DNA from: Rhipicephalus microplus
Lineage: Eukaryota; Arthropoda; Arachnida; Ixodida; Ixodidae
Direction: 5' to 3'
DNA: 64,000 bases
Assembly: GCF_043290135.1 (NCBI RefSeq)
Contig: NC_134710.1
Span: 142,552,832-142,616,831, forward strand
Part shown: piece after piece, positions 21,351 through 31,930 of the stretch
How positions within the stretch are numbered: position 1 is the stretch's first letter
Layout of the letters: the number at the start of each line of letters is the position of its first letter
Notes under the pieces: generated by a model
Told to the model about the DNA's origin: nothing
The model's input: the letters and a program-made list of their open reading frames with translations, nothing else
The model's database searches: none
Translations under genes and position numbers: made by a program

Positions 21351-22532
21351 CTGCGGTGGGTGAAAGAGCATAGCCAATTGGCTTATTTGTCCCCAGCTTG
21401 CGTGCGGTAGATGCGTTGCCGCTGTGCGGGAAGCCTGTGGAACGGCACTTATTTGTCCCCCGAAGCGCGTGGAACGGCCCTTATTTGTCCCCCGCTTGCG
21501 TGCGGGAAGGGTGCCGTCACGTGCGTTGCGGATGTGCGGGAAGCGCGTGGAACGACATTAACGGCGCTCCGTCTCTTCGAGGCGGTCGTTATCTGCACCG
21601 CAGGGCAAGCAGCGTATACGACGCTCCGTCTCTCCGAGACTCTTAACGAATCACTTTACTGAGCCTTCAGTAGCTCTTTGTTGCCGAAAGCGATTCCCAT
21701 TCTCCCAAAAAGGGGAGTCTGGTATCGCGCCCACTCAGGAGTGCAGCAACCGTCACGTGCACGGCGTCATGGGTTCGCTCTCGACCCTGTGGCCTTCGGA
21801 AAGCGCCCGCGCTCAGCCGCTACGCAGTGCACCGCTTACCTAGATAGCAGCCAAGGTCGTCCTTATGAGGACTCCCCCTTTTTGCCGCTGTTTCGCCCCC
21901 GACCCTTGCATGTGCTAAGGCACCGCGAGCGGCCGTCACACCGAAATCCAGGTTCTCGGCAGACATCAGGGGGCACGATATAGCGCGTCAGCTACCACGT
22001 TGGTTGTGTGTTCCCCACAAAAGGGGGTGACGACCCGGGCGGGTGCCGAAGGGTGCCCGTCGATAAAGGCGACGGCCTTTTTGTGCAACGCGGCATGCCA
22101 CGAAACAGGCATGTTGCAACGAGCCCGAATCGTGCAGGCGAACTCACGCGCAAAGAGCGGTCAAAAGCTAAGAGCTTTTGATACCGCGTTGGGCGTCAGA
22201 GTAATGTACTCGTATTACGAAGGAATACGGCCACTAGCGTGGGTTCAGTCTTAGCGAGCCGCAGGGCACGCGTTAACCGTCGCCGTGGCGAGCACACCAT
22301 ACTGCTCAAGGTCGCAATACTTTATTGCCTGCGCCAACACCAAAAACGCAGTACAGAGCCAGTTGCAAATGCGCGGCGGGAAAGCAAATGGGCTTATCCA
22401 TGCCGCGAGTACGTCTCCAAGGTAAGTGATTCACGGAGACGCAAAAGCGCTCGCGTTGGCTTCTGAGAGATACGGGTCGGCACAGTTTGATGACCATGCA
22501 ATAGAACACCGTACCGCTTGTGGGAATTGAGG

Positions 22533-22592
22533 CTAGCCCGCTGCCTTTGCGCGGGCTTTGCCGCCTTTTCTGCCGTTCTCATGTCCCGACAT
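22533..22592 (-). pseudogene. Short frame resembling the histone H2A N-terminal tail, copy 1
   Basis: The minus strand encodes MSGHENGRKGGKARAKAAG then stop. H2A proteins begin MSGRGKGGKxRAKAK in many invertebrates, so MSG plus GGKARAKA matches. The match stops there: the globular H2A sequence does not follow in frame. In the related unit near 22972-23000 a weak GLxxxVxxxH pattern, reminiscent of the next H2A segment, can be seen. It may be a decayed H2A-derived repeat or a chance Lys/Ala/Gly-rich tail. Confidence 0.3.
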
Positions 22593-23552
22593 GTCAGCCC
22601 TCTTTTGCTGTCTGCCGTGGTGGGTGAGCGGAGTGACGTTTAACTCCCTCACCCGGTAGCGGATGTTGACTGTGGCGCCGCGCGCGGGGACTCCCGAGAG
22701 GTTTTTGCGCGCTGCGTCGGGAGCGGTCAGTACTCTCCGGGACAGCAAACGGTGAGCCACGCTATCTTTTTCGTCCGTCGACTCCCGTCCCTCGGGACTC
22801 GTCGGACTTCGCTGACGGCGCCTCGCGCCCGAGGCGAACGCTCACTTTTTGTTGCCCCACTGCGTACTCACGGCCGAAGGGCGGTACGGTGTCCTAGTGC
22901 GTGGCCTAGCTACGCCGACCCGTCTCCCTCCGAGGCCAACGCGAGCGCCTTTGCCCTCGCTCGAGCAACCGGGCCTTGGTCCCGGTGTCTCCGTGGATCA
23001 CCTTTACCGCGGAGACGTGCTCGTGGCACCCTGTGTAGTACTTTGTGCCCGTGGCATGGATAAGCTTATTTGCTTTCCCGCCACGCCTTTTGCAATGGGC
23101 TGTACTGCGTTTGGTGTTGCCACAATAAAGTGTTGCGACTTTGAGCAGTATCGTGTTCTCGCCACGGCGACGGTTAACGCGTGCCCTGCGGCTCGCTAAG
23201 ACCGGACCCACGCTGGTGGCCGTACTTCTTCGGGATACGTGTACACCACACGCTCTTTGGCCTAGCATTCGGAAGGGGGCAACATAAGGTAAGCGTTCGC
23301 CACGGGCGCTGTTGGCAAATTCCGAACGAGCCCCAAACAAAGGGAGCGGACGGACGGTACAGAAAAGCGTACTTACACCCATGTCGTCCCCGGAGAGCTC
23401 ACAGAGAGGTCTGTTGCACTCCCAACGCGTGCGCGCGACACATCTTGGGAAACTCTGCGCGCGGCGCTACAGTCGACATCCGCTACCGGGTCAGAAGAGT
23501 TAAGCGTCGCTCCACGCTCTCCCAGCACGGCAGACCATGGAGGAAGAAAGTC

Positions 23553-23612
23553 ATGTCGGGACATGAAAACGGAGAAAGAGGCGGCAAAGCCCGCGCAAAG
23601 GCAGCAGGCTAG
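23553..23612 (+). pseudogene. Short frame resembling the histone H2A N-terminal tail, copy 2
   Basis: The plus strand encodes MSGHENGERGGKARAKAAG then stop. It differs from copy 1 by two residues at the same place. The preceding 110 bases also match copy 1 in inverted orientation, so both belong to one repeat unit. The frame upstream is open for about 370 bases, but this may be a by-product of high GC content. Confidence 0.3.
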
Positions 23613-23625
23613 CCTCCATTTTCAT

Positions 23626-25240
23626 ATGCTAAAGAAAGTTTTAAAGCTCAGGAGACTATCGAATGCACAGAAGAAGGAAAGAAAGGAAAGGGCATGCCCA
23701 GCCGGCGCGCTACGTGAAAAGTGTGGAGGAAATGCCATCATGATGGCCATATTCACAGGTCACAATGGAGGCGTTGCTATGGTTATGTGTTGCGCAGTGT
23801 AGCTGATCTAGCAGTGAGCGGCCGCAGCTGGCAGCGGAATTTGTGCCACCGCAGGTCTCGTGCTGAGCTGTGGCGGACAATATCCGTGCTCTGCGCCTAG
23901 TTATTGGTTACGCAGTGTTCTCCTGGCAGTTACTGTACTCTTAGCAACGTTTACAAAACCTTTTGCCCACCAGGGGGCCTGAACAGTGAGTAGAACAAGC
24001 GCATATCCATGTGTCGTGCTGCGGCTGAAGAATTTGAAGTGTTCAGCGAAATTGCGTTGGGCACCATGATGAAGCGGAACGACGACGAACGCCTTGCAGG
24101 TCAGTGACGGTTGGGCAGTGCTCCTGTTTGTGGCAACGGAAGAAACTGTTATGCTCAGCAAGACGCAATGAGGACCATGTGCAGATACAAAGTTTCGTTT
24201 TCAGTATGTGTACAGTAACAACTTGTATGTGCGTAATGAAACACTTTTTCTTATGTGTTTCTTAAAAAGAAGAGAAAAGTGAGCCCCATAACTGTCTGCC
24301 TCAGAGTGCAACACCTCAACAGTAGCTCACAAGGGATGGAGGTAAGGAGAGATTAAAAGCATAGGAATAAATCGGCTTGACAAGCTATATACATAGAGGG
24401 AGGAAGGAGAGAGCGCGGCGCAGGGACAGTGAGCGACAGAAGTAAAAAGGAGATAGGAAAGATGGACATGGTCCCGGGAGTCCGAGGACAGGCACCACTC
24501 GCCGAGAGCTATTGTCGGCATCAGGAAATGGCGTAGGAGGAGCCTAGTCGGCCAGAGCTGCACTGTCGTCGGAGATCGCGGGGCCATAACCGGTCGGCAT
24601 GGAATCCAGCGAGCGAGTCCCTGAAAACACCTTTTCTGTTCCGCTTGCTATACTCGCCCTCAGCATTGTAATCTCAACGTTAGAGCAACCACGTTCAAGT
24701 GTGACGTGCACCGTGCTCAAAGTCGCCACGGTCAAATAATGCTGATGCCAACGAGTTTCACGCAAAACACGGGCACAGTGGCCGGGTGCTGCGTCGGCCT
24801 CGCGTCGGAATGCAACCGTACCAGAAGGCGCACGACCGATCGTTATGTCTGTACAGTGCGTGAATTAATGACGTGAGAACACTCGCGTCATCAGTACATC
24901 TAGCGCGCATTCTCTTGTACTTGCTGTGTTGTCAACAAGCTGTTACTCGCTGTTAATACTTGGACGAAATGATTTCGCCGAAGGTGTCGCGCCGGCCCAG
25001 AGTGTTAAGCACCATTCCATTAGTTTCGGATCGTCACGACACGCGCATTGCGCAGCCCACGTGCTTTCCGAGCCAGAGAGAGGGTTGCGCCTTCTGCTTT
25101 ACATTCAGATGTAAACAAGAGAGGAGAATTTGCCCAGTCAATATGGCCGACTTCCAGCTTCACCACAGCTTCACAACGAGTGACGTCAGGACCTCTCCTA
25201 AGTTTTTTCCTTCCTTCATGAGAAAATTCAAGAAAATCAA
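23626..25240. other. No gene recognised; possible LINE 5' leader at its right end
   Basis: 23640-24160 and 24300-24780 show open frames on both strands without motifs. The C+G-rich part at 24960-25240, ending just before the LINE ORF1 remnant, may be the 5' untranslated region of that LINE. No direct evidence for a boundary was found. Confidence 0.3.
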
Positions 25241-25617
25241 GTGTTAAAGCAACAGTTGGCTCTAATGCTGCAACGTTTAAGTACACTTACAGCTGCCCCG
25301 CCTGCGTCTTCTCCATCCTTACCCATCTCCCTCTCTATCATGGAGCCTAATATGGCAAATGAATCGGTGACCGGTTTTATGGATTCCCCCCCTCCCACCA
25401 CCCCACAAAAGAGAAAAGGACAAAACCGGCCAAATCATCGGAAGATGATTTTAAATGAACCAGTAAAAAAATTAGGAAAGAACACAGGAAAGTCGGTGAA
25501 GAGGCTGATTTAGGCTTTACGCAAATCGCTGAACGCTTCACTAAGATAGAGAGTATCCTAGACAATTTGGTTGCTCGGCTCGAAGCTCTCCGACAATCCC
25601 AACCCTCTCCAGCTCCT
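25241..25617 (+). pseudogene. LINE ORF1 remnant with coiled-coil segment
   Basis: The first phase (25241-25513) is rich in Pro/Ser/Thr and then Lys (PPPTTPQKRKGQNRPNHRK). A shift near 25500 leads into a heptad-like FTQIAERFTKIESILDNLVA, typical of ORF1 coiled coils in LINEs. ORF1 proteins bind element RNA. There is no recognisable RRM or CCHC. Assignment rests mainly on its position just upstream of endonuclease remnants. Confidence 0.4.
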
Positions 25618-25699
25618 TAGCAGCCATAACCTCCTTTCTCACCCTTGTATCATACTCACCCTCTTCACTCTGCATAAGGTAGTGGAATTGCCGTGAGTT

Positions 25700-26300
25700 A
25701 AGAAACAAGAGAGAAAAAAACCTCCTACTTTATAAACAGCAGTCAATACCCGCTCCAGATGTCATCATCGTACAGGAGTCTTTAAACGCTTGCAAACTTC
25801 TCAGCAATCAGACTGTACATTCGCATCCTAGCTCCCCATGGACCACCATATACATACACAGGAACGTCTCATTTATAGCACACAATCTTTCTGATCTTTA
25901 CTCTGATTGCATTCTTCTTGAAATTCTCCCATGTCGTACAGGACAAGGCACATATTTCATTTTACTTAATTATTTATTCTCATCCTAGAGATGGCTTCAC
26001 AGCTGCTTTCGAACAATTGACAGGGCCATCCAAATAGCAAGCTCTGCTCTTATAACTGATGATTTTAATGACCCGCACATAGATTGGGGTTATAGGAGAA
26101 ACACTAGGAAGGGCACCAGCCTTTTTCAATACGTTCAGCAAAACAAGTCCACTCTAATCACTGACTGCATGCTAACCACACGAATTGGCAATAGTGTGTG
26201 CATAAATACGACCGCGAACCTTACTTTCCCTAAAAACATGTGACAAGCTAACTGGACACACTGCCCAGTGCCAACTTTCGTCCACAGTTTCATTCCACAG
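25700..26300 (+). pseudogene. Apurinic-type endonuclease domain remnant of the LINE
   Basis: Two landmarks of the exonuclease/endonuclease fold are visible in different phases: DVIIVQES (metal-binding Glu motif) and ITDDFNDPHIDWG (equivalent of the GDFN motif). Between them, PWTTIYIHRNVSFIAH and SDCILLEILP look like core strands. Several stops and shifts separate the parts. In intact elements this domain nicks the target DNA. Confidence 0.55.
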
Positions 26301-26553
26301 TTTCATTTAAAACCTATTGTTGACTAAGGTAAATTTCGTGAAAACCGAGACCGAAACCAAAGAAAAAAAATTCGGAACTACAAAGACTAGGCGTCTCAGC
26401 TTAAACAGGATGTAGCTCTTAGCGAAAAAGTAGCTCTGGCAGAACATATACGCGATCCAGTAGACAGCAGGCTACTCCACTTTATGGGAGGCCTAGGAGA
26501 GTTTGGAGGAATGATGGCTCAGGCAAAAATATAATTGCAAATTAAAATGAAAA

Positions 26554-27990
26554 ATGGCACAAACGCTCCAGCTTGCAACTGAATATGCGGCCGAGCTTTC
26601 ATCGCAGCAATGGAATCAGATATGTAACCGACTTGACGGCACTCCACATATGAAGAACTCATGGTCCCTGCTTCGCCATATGTTAGATCCATGCTCCTCG
26701 CGCTCTAAAAGTAATAAGCGGATTACGAAACTCTTGTTTGAGGTAGAGAAACAAGGCCAAGACATTGAAGCTGCTCTTAAGGCTAGGTATTTCACTGAAC
26801 CAAGGTGAGAATCGTTACCTACCTATAATGGAGCTCCGAATCTAGACTTGGATGCACAGATTGCAGAGGCGGAAGTTTAGGTTGCACTAAGCAAACTTTG
26901 CACCACATCTGCTTCAGGACTAGATGGAATTACGAACAAAACACTCCGAAAGTTAGACTCCAACTCAGTGGCCACTCTTACCGATTACATGAATCAACAA
27001 TAGGAGCAGGGCACGCTGCCCCAGGAATGGAAATCAGCCAAGGTGATTTTAATACCCAAAAATAATAAGCAGTTCTACCTTAACAATATGAGACCGACCT
27101 CTCTGACCTCATGTATAGAAAAACCGATGGAGCATGTAATCCTGAATCGCCTTAACCGCTACAACTTTTTCCCTCCACCATGTACGGCTTATGAACGGGA
27201 CTGAAGATGTCATGCTGCAGCTTAGGAAGGATGTGCTAAATCCTACTTTCCCACACACCACCAGAGCCATCCTCACATTGAACCTGAACAAAGCTTTTGA
27301 TAATGTTGCTCACTCCTTGATTTCACAAGCTCTTATCGAACTAAATGTAGGCTCTTGAACGCACAGGTATGTCACTGCCTTTCTGAGCAACAGGTTCGCC
27401 CGCCTACAATCAGGCACATTCAAAACCGATCCCTTCACACTAGGTAGCAAGGGAACACTCCACCAAGCGGTTTTGTCCCTCTTCCTTCTTATTGTTACTT
27501 TCATCCCGCTAGCGCAAAAACTTGCCATACTTCCTTCAATCAATCACTCCTTGTACGCAGATGACATCACCAACTCGGTATATGCCGGCAACCATGGCAA
27601 AATAAAAACGAAACTTCAGTTGACCGCTGACACTGTTGTTAAGCACGCCAACAGTATTGAGCTCACCTGCTCACCAGCTAAATTGGAACTCCTAGTAATT
27701 GACTTTAACAAGCTAGATACCTGTAACATTCAAGTCATCCTTGATGATACCCCCATTCCCAGGGTCAACAAAATCAAAATTTTAGGCCTTAATATTTCTG
27801 ACAATGGTTCCAATGCTGACGCCATAGAGTTAATCTGCACTTCAGTTGATAATGCCGCTTCCCTCATAAAGCACATTTCCCATTGTCATCGTGGCACGAG
27901 GAAAGCAGACACACACCGCCTCATTCAGGCCTTTTGCCTATGCAGAATTACCTATTCCATTTCCTACCTATATCTCACACCCACGGAGAC
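26554..27990 (+). pseudogene. Reverse transcriptase domain remnant of the LINE
   Basis: 26554-26808 encodes the pre-RT region (NSWSLLRHMLDP, FEVEKQGQDIEAALKARYF). 26860-27170 shows TSASGLDGITNKTLRKL (fingers motif), PQEWKSAKVILIPK and NMRPTSLTSCIEKPMEHVI. 27473-27997 carries the YADD-type box as LYADDITNSVYAG (codons near 27553-27591) followed by the thumb (SPAKLELLVIDF, RVNKIKILGLNIS). The catalytic box is intact but the domain is spread over several phases. The order and spacing are those of I/R1/jockey-group elements. Confidence 0.7.
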
Positions 27991-28319
27991 TGAGTAACTA
28001 AACATACTCATTTGCACTATCTATAAAACTGCTTTCCATCTCCCTAAATCAACAGCCACCAATAAATTATTACTTTGACTTGGGGTGCACAACACTCTGG
28101 GATAGCTTCTAGCGGCGCGCATCTTTTCAGTCAGTATCAAAGACTGTCACTTAAAGAAACATGTCAAGTACTCCTGCGCCAACTTGAAATCAACATTCTT
28201 GGTCACACCACGGCCACTCTCGCAGTTCTCGTCGCTGTTAACAGCAACCTTAATACCGCCACTCACCCAAAACACTCACCCACAACATAATCGAGTGCGA
28301 CGGGAAGCTAGAGCCAAGG

Positions 28320-28699
28320 CCCTTCACAAGCGCTTCCCTCCTAATTCTCCCACAATATATGTAGACACGGCCGAACATGGATGTCATCCAGCTTTTGCAA
28401 TAGCCGTTGTAGACAGATTTCTCCGATGGAGGCAAAAATGTTGTAGGCCCGTGTGCTCAGATTTGGGTGCACGTTGAAGAGCCCCAGGTGGTCTAAATTT
28501 CCGGAGCCCTCCACTACGGCGTCTCTCATATTCATATAGTGGTTTTGGGACGTTAAACCCCAGATATCAATGTAGACAGATTTCAAAAACTGGTCGCTAG
28601 TGCGTCCATTCCAAATTCGACCGAATCCTTGGAAGCAGAGGAGGTGGCAATTGCCTTAGCCATTGTTCACTCCTCCGCTAAGTATATTTTCTCCGATTT
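28320..28699 (+). pseudogene. RNase H domain start of the LINE, split by a SINE
   Basis: TIYVDTAEHGCHPAFAIAVVD (28351-28413) is the first strand with the catalytic Asp. After the SINE insertion the frame resumes with RFQKLVASASIP, then LEAEEVAIALAIVHSSAKY (second catalytic Glu region) and IFSDL (third Asp). The remaining RNase H and C-terminal region are absent here and match the segment starting near 37320. Confidence 0.65.
28421..28571 (+). mobile_element. 5'-truncated SINE with 12-bp target duplication
   Basis: GTAGACAGATTT occurs at 28409-28420 and again at 28572-28583, exactly flanking the 151-bp insert. The insert starts in GATGGAGGCAAAAATG and ends in the tail motif GACGTTAAACCCC AGATATC. 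It is the same family as the repeats at 10425-10459 and 12902-13119. It disrupts the RNase H coding region of the LINE, so it is younger than that LINE copy. Confidence 0.85.
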
Positions 28700-29358
28700 A
28701 GGGGTGAGACGGGCGAGTCTAAATGGGGAGCAGTTTTTGGAGCAGCGAAATTTCAATTTTGGAGCAGAAGAATCTTGCTTCGGAGCAGTTAGTGGCATTT
28801 AATATGTCGTCTGGGAGCTTGCAAAGACAAATTTTTAGCAACGTGGGGGAACCAGTACATATTTCATTTGGTTAAAAATGCACATAACACTGAAACAAAT
28901 TTGGAGGAAGTTTTTGAACAGATTATCGCCAGGTATAAACTGCACTACCATTTTACATACCCCGTGACCTATCTATCCCCCGTAAGAAACATGTTTAAAA
29001 AATAATTTAAAAAGGGTTTTGTTGAAAACTAGGTTCCCAGCAAATATTTAAAAAGAAAAACACATCACACTCAAAAATAAGTTCATAAATTGTGATTGCA
29101 CAAGAATCGTAGAAATCTAACAGTGGACCTTCACTTAAAGAAAAGCCCGACATGATAGCGCGAAGTGTACTGCACGCTTTTAACAGACAACAAAAGCGCT
29201 CTGCACCACCGTTTCCCGACACCTTGAGTGGGACCACCTTCATGAGTGATGCGCGGGAACCAAGAAATCTCGCCACACCAACTATTTCGCGTAAAAGTGC
29301 AAAAAGTGATAAGCAAATGGTCTTGATAACGCCTCTCCACGCGAGCAACCACGCATTG
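28700..29358. repeat. TTTGGAGCAG-type simple repeat and unassigned DNA
   Basis: 28725-28800 has several copies of TTTTGGAGCAG with variable spacing, also seen at 35935-36010 and 52605-52830. The rest, to the truncated end of the gypsy fragment at 29359, shows no recognised feature. Confidence 0.45.
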
Positions 29359-29820
29359 TTATGTTTGGCCCGGCAGTGATGCTATGGCTGCTCCCTTCAC
29401 CACATGCTGTACCTCGTTGGTAAAGTTAGTGAATAGCACATCAGTATATCCGTTCTGCAGGTTCACTAGACCTCCCACTACGCGTATCCCCTTTACGAGT
29501 AACAGTTCGATATTTCCATCAGCTAGTCCGGTATATACATAAAAAACGTCGCTTTTTAAAGCAACTGTCACGCTCATACGTGGTGGCACTGTCATACCTT
29601 CATCCACAATACGAAGAGACGAAACGATTGGTTGCTCCGCATGACACACGGCAACAGAGTTCACTGCAGAGAAAGAAACTTGGGATTTCTGCAAGTCGGT
29701 GATGGCATTGTTTGCTTGCAGGAAGTCCATGCCCAGAGTTGTCTCACGGGAACATTCAGACAGAACAATAAAACTGCTGATGTACACATGGCCTCCAATT
29801 CCCACTATCGCTGTGCACAA
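29359..29820 (-). pseudogene. Retropepsin C-terminal part and connector
   Basis: The diagnostic run is TTLGMDFLQANNAITDL, the C-terminal strand region of retroelement aspartic proteases (ILGMDFL type). It is followed by a connector ending VVGGLVNLQNGYTDVLFTNF and VVKGAAIASL. The catalytic DTGA segment falls upstream around 29930, where a TDTGADYS-like run (minus strand of 29926-29952) is visible in another phase. The connector is clearly homologous to that preceding the pol at 42 kb. The frame stops at 29359. Confidence 0.6.
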
Positions 29821-30312
29821 TCCTACGGGGCTGACTAAGTGCCCTCCGGCGGTGCGTAGCTGCAGTCCAGTTCAATGAGTGAGCACTTTCTTCAGCTTCT
29901 TTGCAAGCATGCTACTTATTACTGAGTAGTCTGCACCAGTGTCTATTAGCGCTATGGTCTTGACGTCGTCGATTCTGACTTGTAGCTCGCATGTCACGTC
30001 GCCATTACTGCACTTGTCCATCTTATCCGTTATTGTGTTAGTGTCCTCGTCTGATCCGGTTAACGATGGAGGGTTTTTAATTTTCCAAAAATCAGCGGCC
30101 CTGCCTCCACAGGTCGCTGGTTCTAGTTTTCCAGTCGCAGGCTTGGTGAATGACGCCTTGGGAAAGTAGATGATGGGCGTGGATTCGGCGACCTATTGCG
30201 CATTGGTGCAATCGACCCCGATTCATGTCGCTGAGTGTTTGAAAAGGCATAGCGCGAAGATAAAAATTCTTCGATTTCGTAAGGGCGCTCACCGTTACGA
30301 GAGAGGGTGCAT

Positions 30313-30699
30313 TCACTGGGAAGCCACGTAGCCAACCCTACGGTAGTGGCATGTCCAATAAAGATGACCTGCCTCCCCATAGTGGTAGCAGAGAGGCCGC
30401 CGGTCTGCAGAGCGCCATACATCACTTTTATGGGGTTTCGCTTCTGGCATCGGCGGTGGCGTACTGCAAGGAAACCTCGGTGGCGTAACGGGAGCTTGTG
30501 CAAAGTTCGGGCGTCTGATGTCTTGCCGTACGACTTGCGCATACGACAGCTGTGGCTGAGGTTCCGATTGCGTGCAATGGGGCACCTGAGGCTGTGGTTG
30601 AAGAATTGGTTGCCGCACTTCTTCACGTACAACGTCCGCGTTTGAGGGCATCGCTGGAGGACTTTGGGCGAGTTGCAGTTTCTGGAGAGCCCTCACCAT
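30313..30699 (-). pseudogene. Gag nucleocapsid segment with defective zinc knuckle
   Basis: The frame is rich in Pro/Gln (PILQPQPQVPHC, QPQLSYAQVV) and ends with a knuckle-like CYHYGEAGHLYWTC. The family motif is CX2CX4HX4C; here the second Cys is Tyr, so metal binding would be lost. It overlaps the capsid frame by a few bases in a different phase, indicating a frameshift between capsid and nucleocapsid. Confidence 0.6.
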
Positions 30700-31508
30700 T
30701 TACCGAGGACGTCAACGTTGGTGGGGAGGCATGTTGACTCCACCCTAACTGAAGAGACTCCGAAGTCTCTGTTGTACAGTCGCGCACGTTGCTGTAGTGT
30801 CTTTTCCATGGTCGTTGCCTCGGACCGGAACTCCGCCACAGTTAGCAGTAGATTACGCACCAGGCCTTCAAAACTCTCTTCTTTTACTCCCCGCATTAGG
30901 TGCCGCAACTTCTCCTCGGCCATGTTTTGGTCGGCTTGGCGGAGGAGCCACGACATGTCTTCTAAATACATGGCCACGCTCTCGTTATTCCTTTGATTCC
31001 TCGCCTGAAGAGCAGCCTCTGCCTTCTCTTTGCAGTCTGTGTTCGGATAGGTTGTGATTAGCTCTCGTCGGAAGTTGTCCCACGATAGCAGGGACGCTTT
31101 GTGGTTCTCAAACCACGTACATGCTGAATCTTGCAGGGTGATGTAAACATAACGAAATTTCCGGGCTTCGTACCAACCATTCAAACATCCAACGCGCTCG
31201 AAGCCTTCGAGCCAGTCCTCGGCATCTTCAAAGGTGTTACCGTGGAAGACCTCTGGTGTATGTGATGAATCCACGATGAGGTGAGATGGAGATGGCATCA
31301 ACTGGGTGGCTATTGCAGTGATGCTTGTGCTTGAGGTCTCGACAGATCTTAATGGACCAATTAGGGGGCCAAACTCAGGCTGCTCACCACGTAGTCGACA
31401 ACTCGTGCGTTGGTGCACAGGTGTTAATTCTACTGGCTCCAATCTTCTGGGATCGGGGCTTCTCTCCCTTGCCTGTAGTGGGCTTGGAATCATACCCAGC
31501 ACCTCCAC
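30693..31508 (-). CDS. gag: Ty3/gypsy Gag (capsid region)
   Basis: This is a 271-codon open frame on the minus strand. Residues 85-200 have the retrotransposon Gag pattern: FHGNTFEDAEDWLEGFERV, then ARKFRYVYITLQDSACTWF, SWDNFRRELITTYPN, and later EDMSWLLRQADQNMAEEKLRHLMRG. These helices form the capsid that packages element RNA. The N-terminal part (basic and Pro-rich) begins inside the primer-binding region, as in other gypsy elements of this type. It is uninterrupted, but the element lacks pol, so the copy can only move if helped in trans. The stop at the 3' end leads into the nucleocapsid in another phase. Confidence 0.75.
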   Translation of the reverse strand: MEVLGMIPSPLQARERSPDPRRLEPVELTPVHQRTSCRLRGEQPEFGPLIGPLRSVETSSTSITAIATQLMPSPSHLIVDSSHTPEVFHGNTFEDAEDWLEGFERVGCLNGWYEARKFRYVYITLQDSACTWFENHKASLLSWDNFRRELITTYPNTDCKEKAEAALQARNQRNNESVAMYLEDMSWLLRQADQNMAEEKLRHLMRGVKEESFEGLVRNLLLTVAEFRSEATTMEKTLQQRARLYNRDFGVSSVRVESTCLPTNVDVLGKW

Positions 31509-31519
31509 TAGAATGTTAC

Positions 31520-31930
31520 CAATAAATATAGCACCTGGTACTATACAAACTATTTATTTAGGGCGAACCTGTGCCCGTAAACTCAAAACTAAATGGTCAG
31601 CCAAAATTTCCCTTGCTCGCTGTCTCCAGCTTCTTTGGTCTCTTCCTCTTCACCTCGAGTTTCGTGGTGGTCCCGTGGCGTAGCATTGTGGCGCATGCAG
31701 GACGGCGTTCCATGGTGCGGCTTTCTTGCTACTTGTGTGGCGGCTTTTAAAAACGCAAACTGGTGCACGCGTCTTCTGCGATTGTCAAACTGTGGCAATA
31801 TATCACTTGCTGAGAGCTGAGAGCGTTGCATTCACCGAACTTTGTGGCTAGAGATACACTTCTAGAATTTATAGGACGCAGTTTGATTTGCTGCGAGTGA
31901 GCTTTAATTGGCATCAGGGTGTCCTCCAAG
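31520..31930 (-). mobile_element. Probable 5' LTR of the gag-protease fragment
   Basis: On the minus strand an AAATAAATAG polyadenylation-like motif lies near 31555. It is followed by TTATTGGTAACATTC and then TAGTGGAGGTGCTGGG, which resembles the primer-binding site next to tick gypsy LTRs. A TATA-like CTATAAATT lies near 31865. The left boundary of the LTR was not determined, because no second LTR copy is present for comparison. Confidence 0.45.

Larger units (their letters stand above)
21360..23625. repeat. GC-rich complex repeat block with tandem and inverted units
   Basis: Base composition rises sharply relative to the flanks. 21372-21560 holds degenerate copies of a CTTATTTGTCCCC / GCGTGGAACGGC unit also found at 58561-58650. 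The segment 22226-22475 reappears inverted at 22905-23245, and 22533-22700 reappears inverted at about 23440-23615. In the sense direction the order is leader, H2A-like start, then the 22226-22475 segment, repeated with one inversion. This fits a formerly tandem array of units of about 0.77 kb that has suffered an inversion. The repeated CGCGTTAACCGTCGCCG is a good probe. Confidence 0.65.
25241..28699 (+). mobile_element. RNase H-bearing non-LTR retrotransposon (I/R1-like), degenerate 5' portion
   Basis: In order on the plus strand: an ORF1-like segment (25241-25513, then a coiled-coil-like FTQIAERFTKIESILDNLVA in another phase to about 25617); endonuclease remnants (DVIIVQESLNA near 25757 and ITDDFNDPHIDWGY near 26060); reverse transcriptase (26560-27990); and an RNase H start (TIYVDTAEHG near 28350). 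Dozens of frameshifts and stops are present, so the copy is old. It is interrupted by a SINE at 28421-28571. The frame ends at SAKYIFSDL near 28699, exactly where RNase H should continue. The missing part appears at 37320-38060. Confidence 0.7.
29359..31527 (-). mobile_element. Ty3/gypsy element fragment: gag and protease only
   Basis: On the minus strand, gag (31508-30693), a nucleocapsid segment (30699-30313) and the C-terminal protease region (29820-29359) follow one another. Upstream (to the right) is a primer-binding-like TAGTGGAGGTGCTGGG right after an LTR-like end. The protease tail ends at 29359 in a sequence that in the related element at 42 kb continues straight into reverse transcriptase. 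Here no reverse transcriptase follows, so the element is 3'-truncated. Confidence 0.7.

Noticed and set aside
22752..23612. Several open frames over 100 codons in the GC-rich block as genes
   Set aside because: High GC content reduces stops in all frames, and the frames overlap on both strands. Only the repeated H2A-like ends seemed worth recording.
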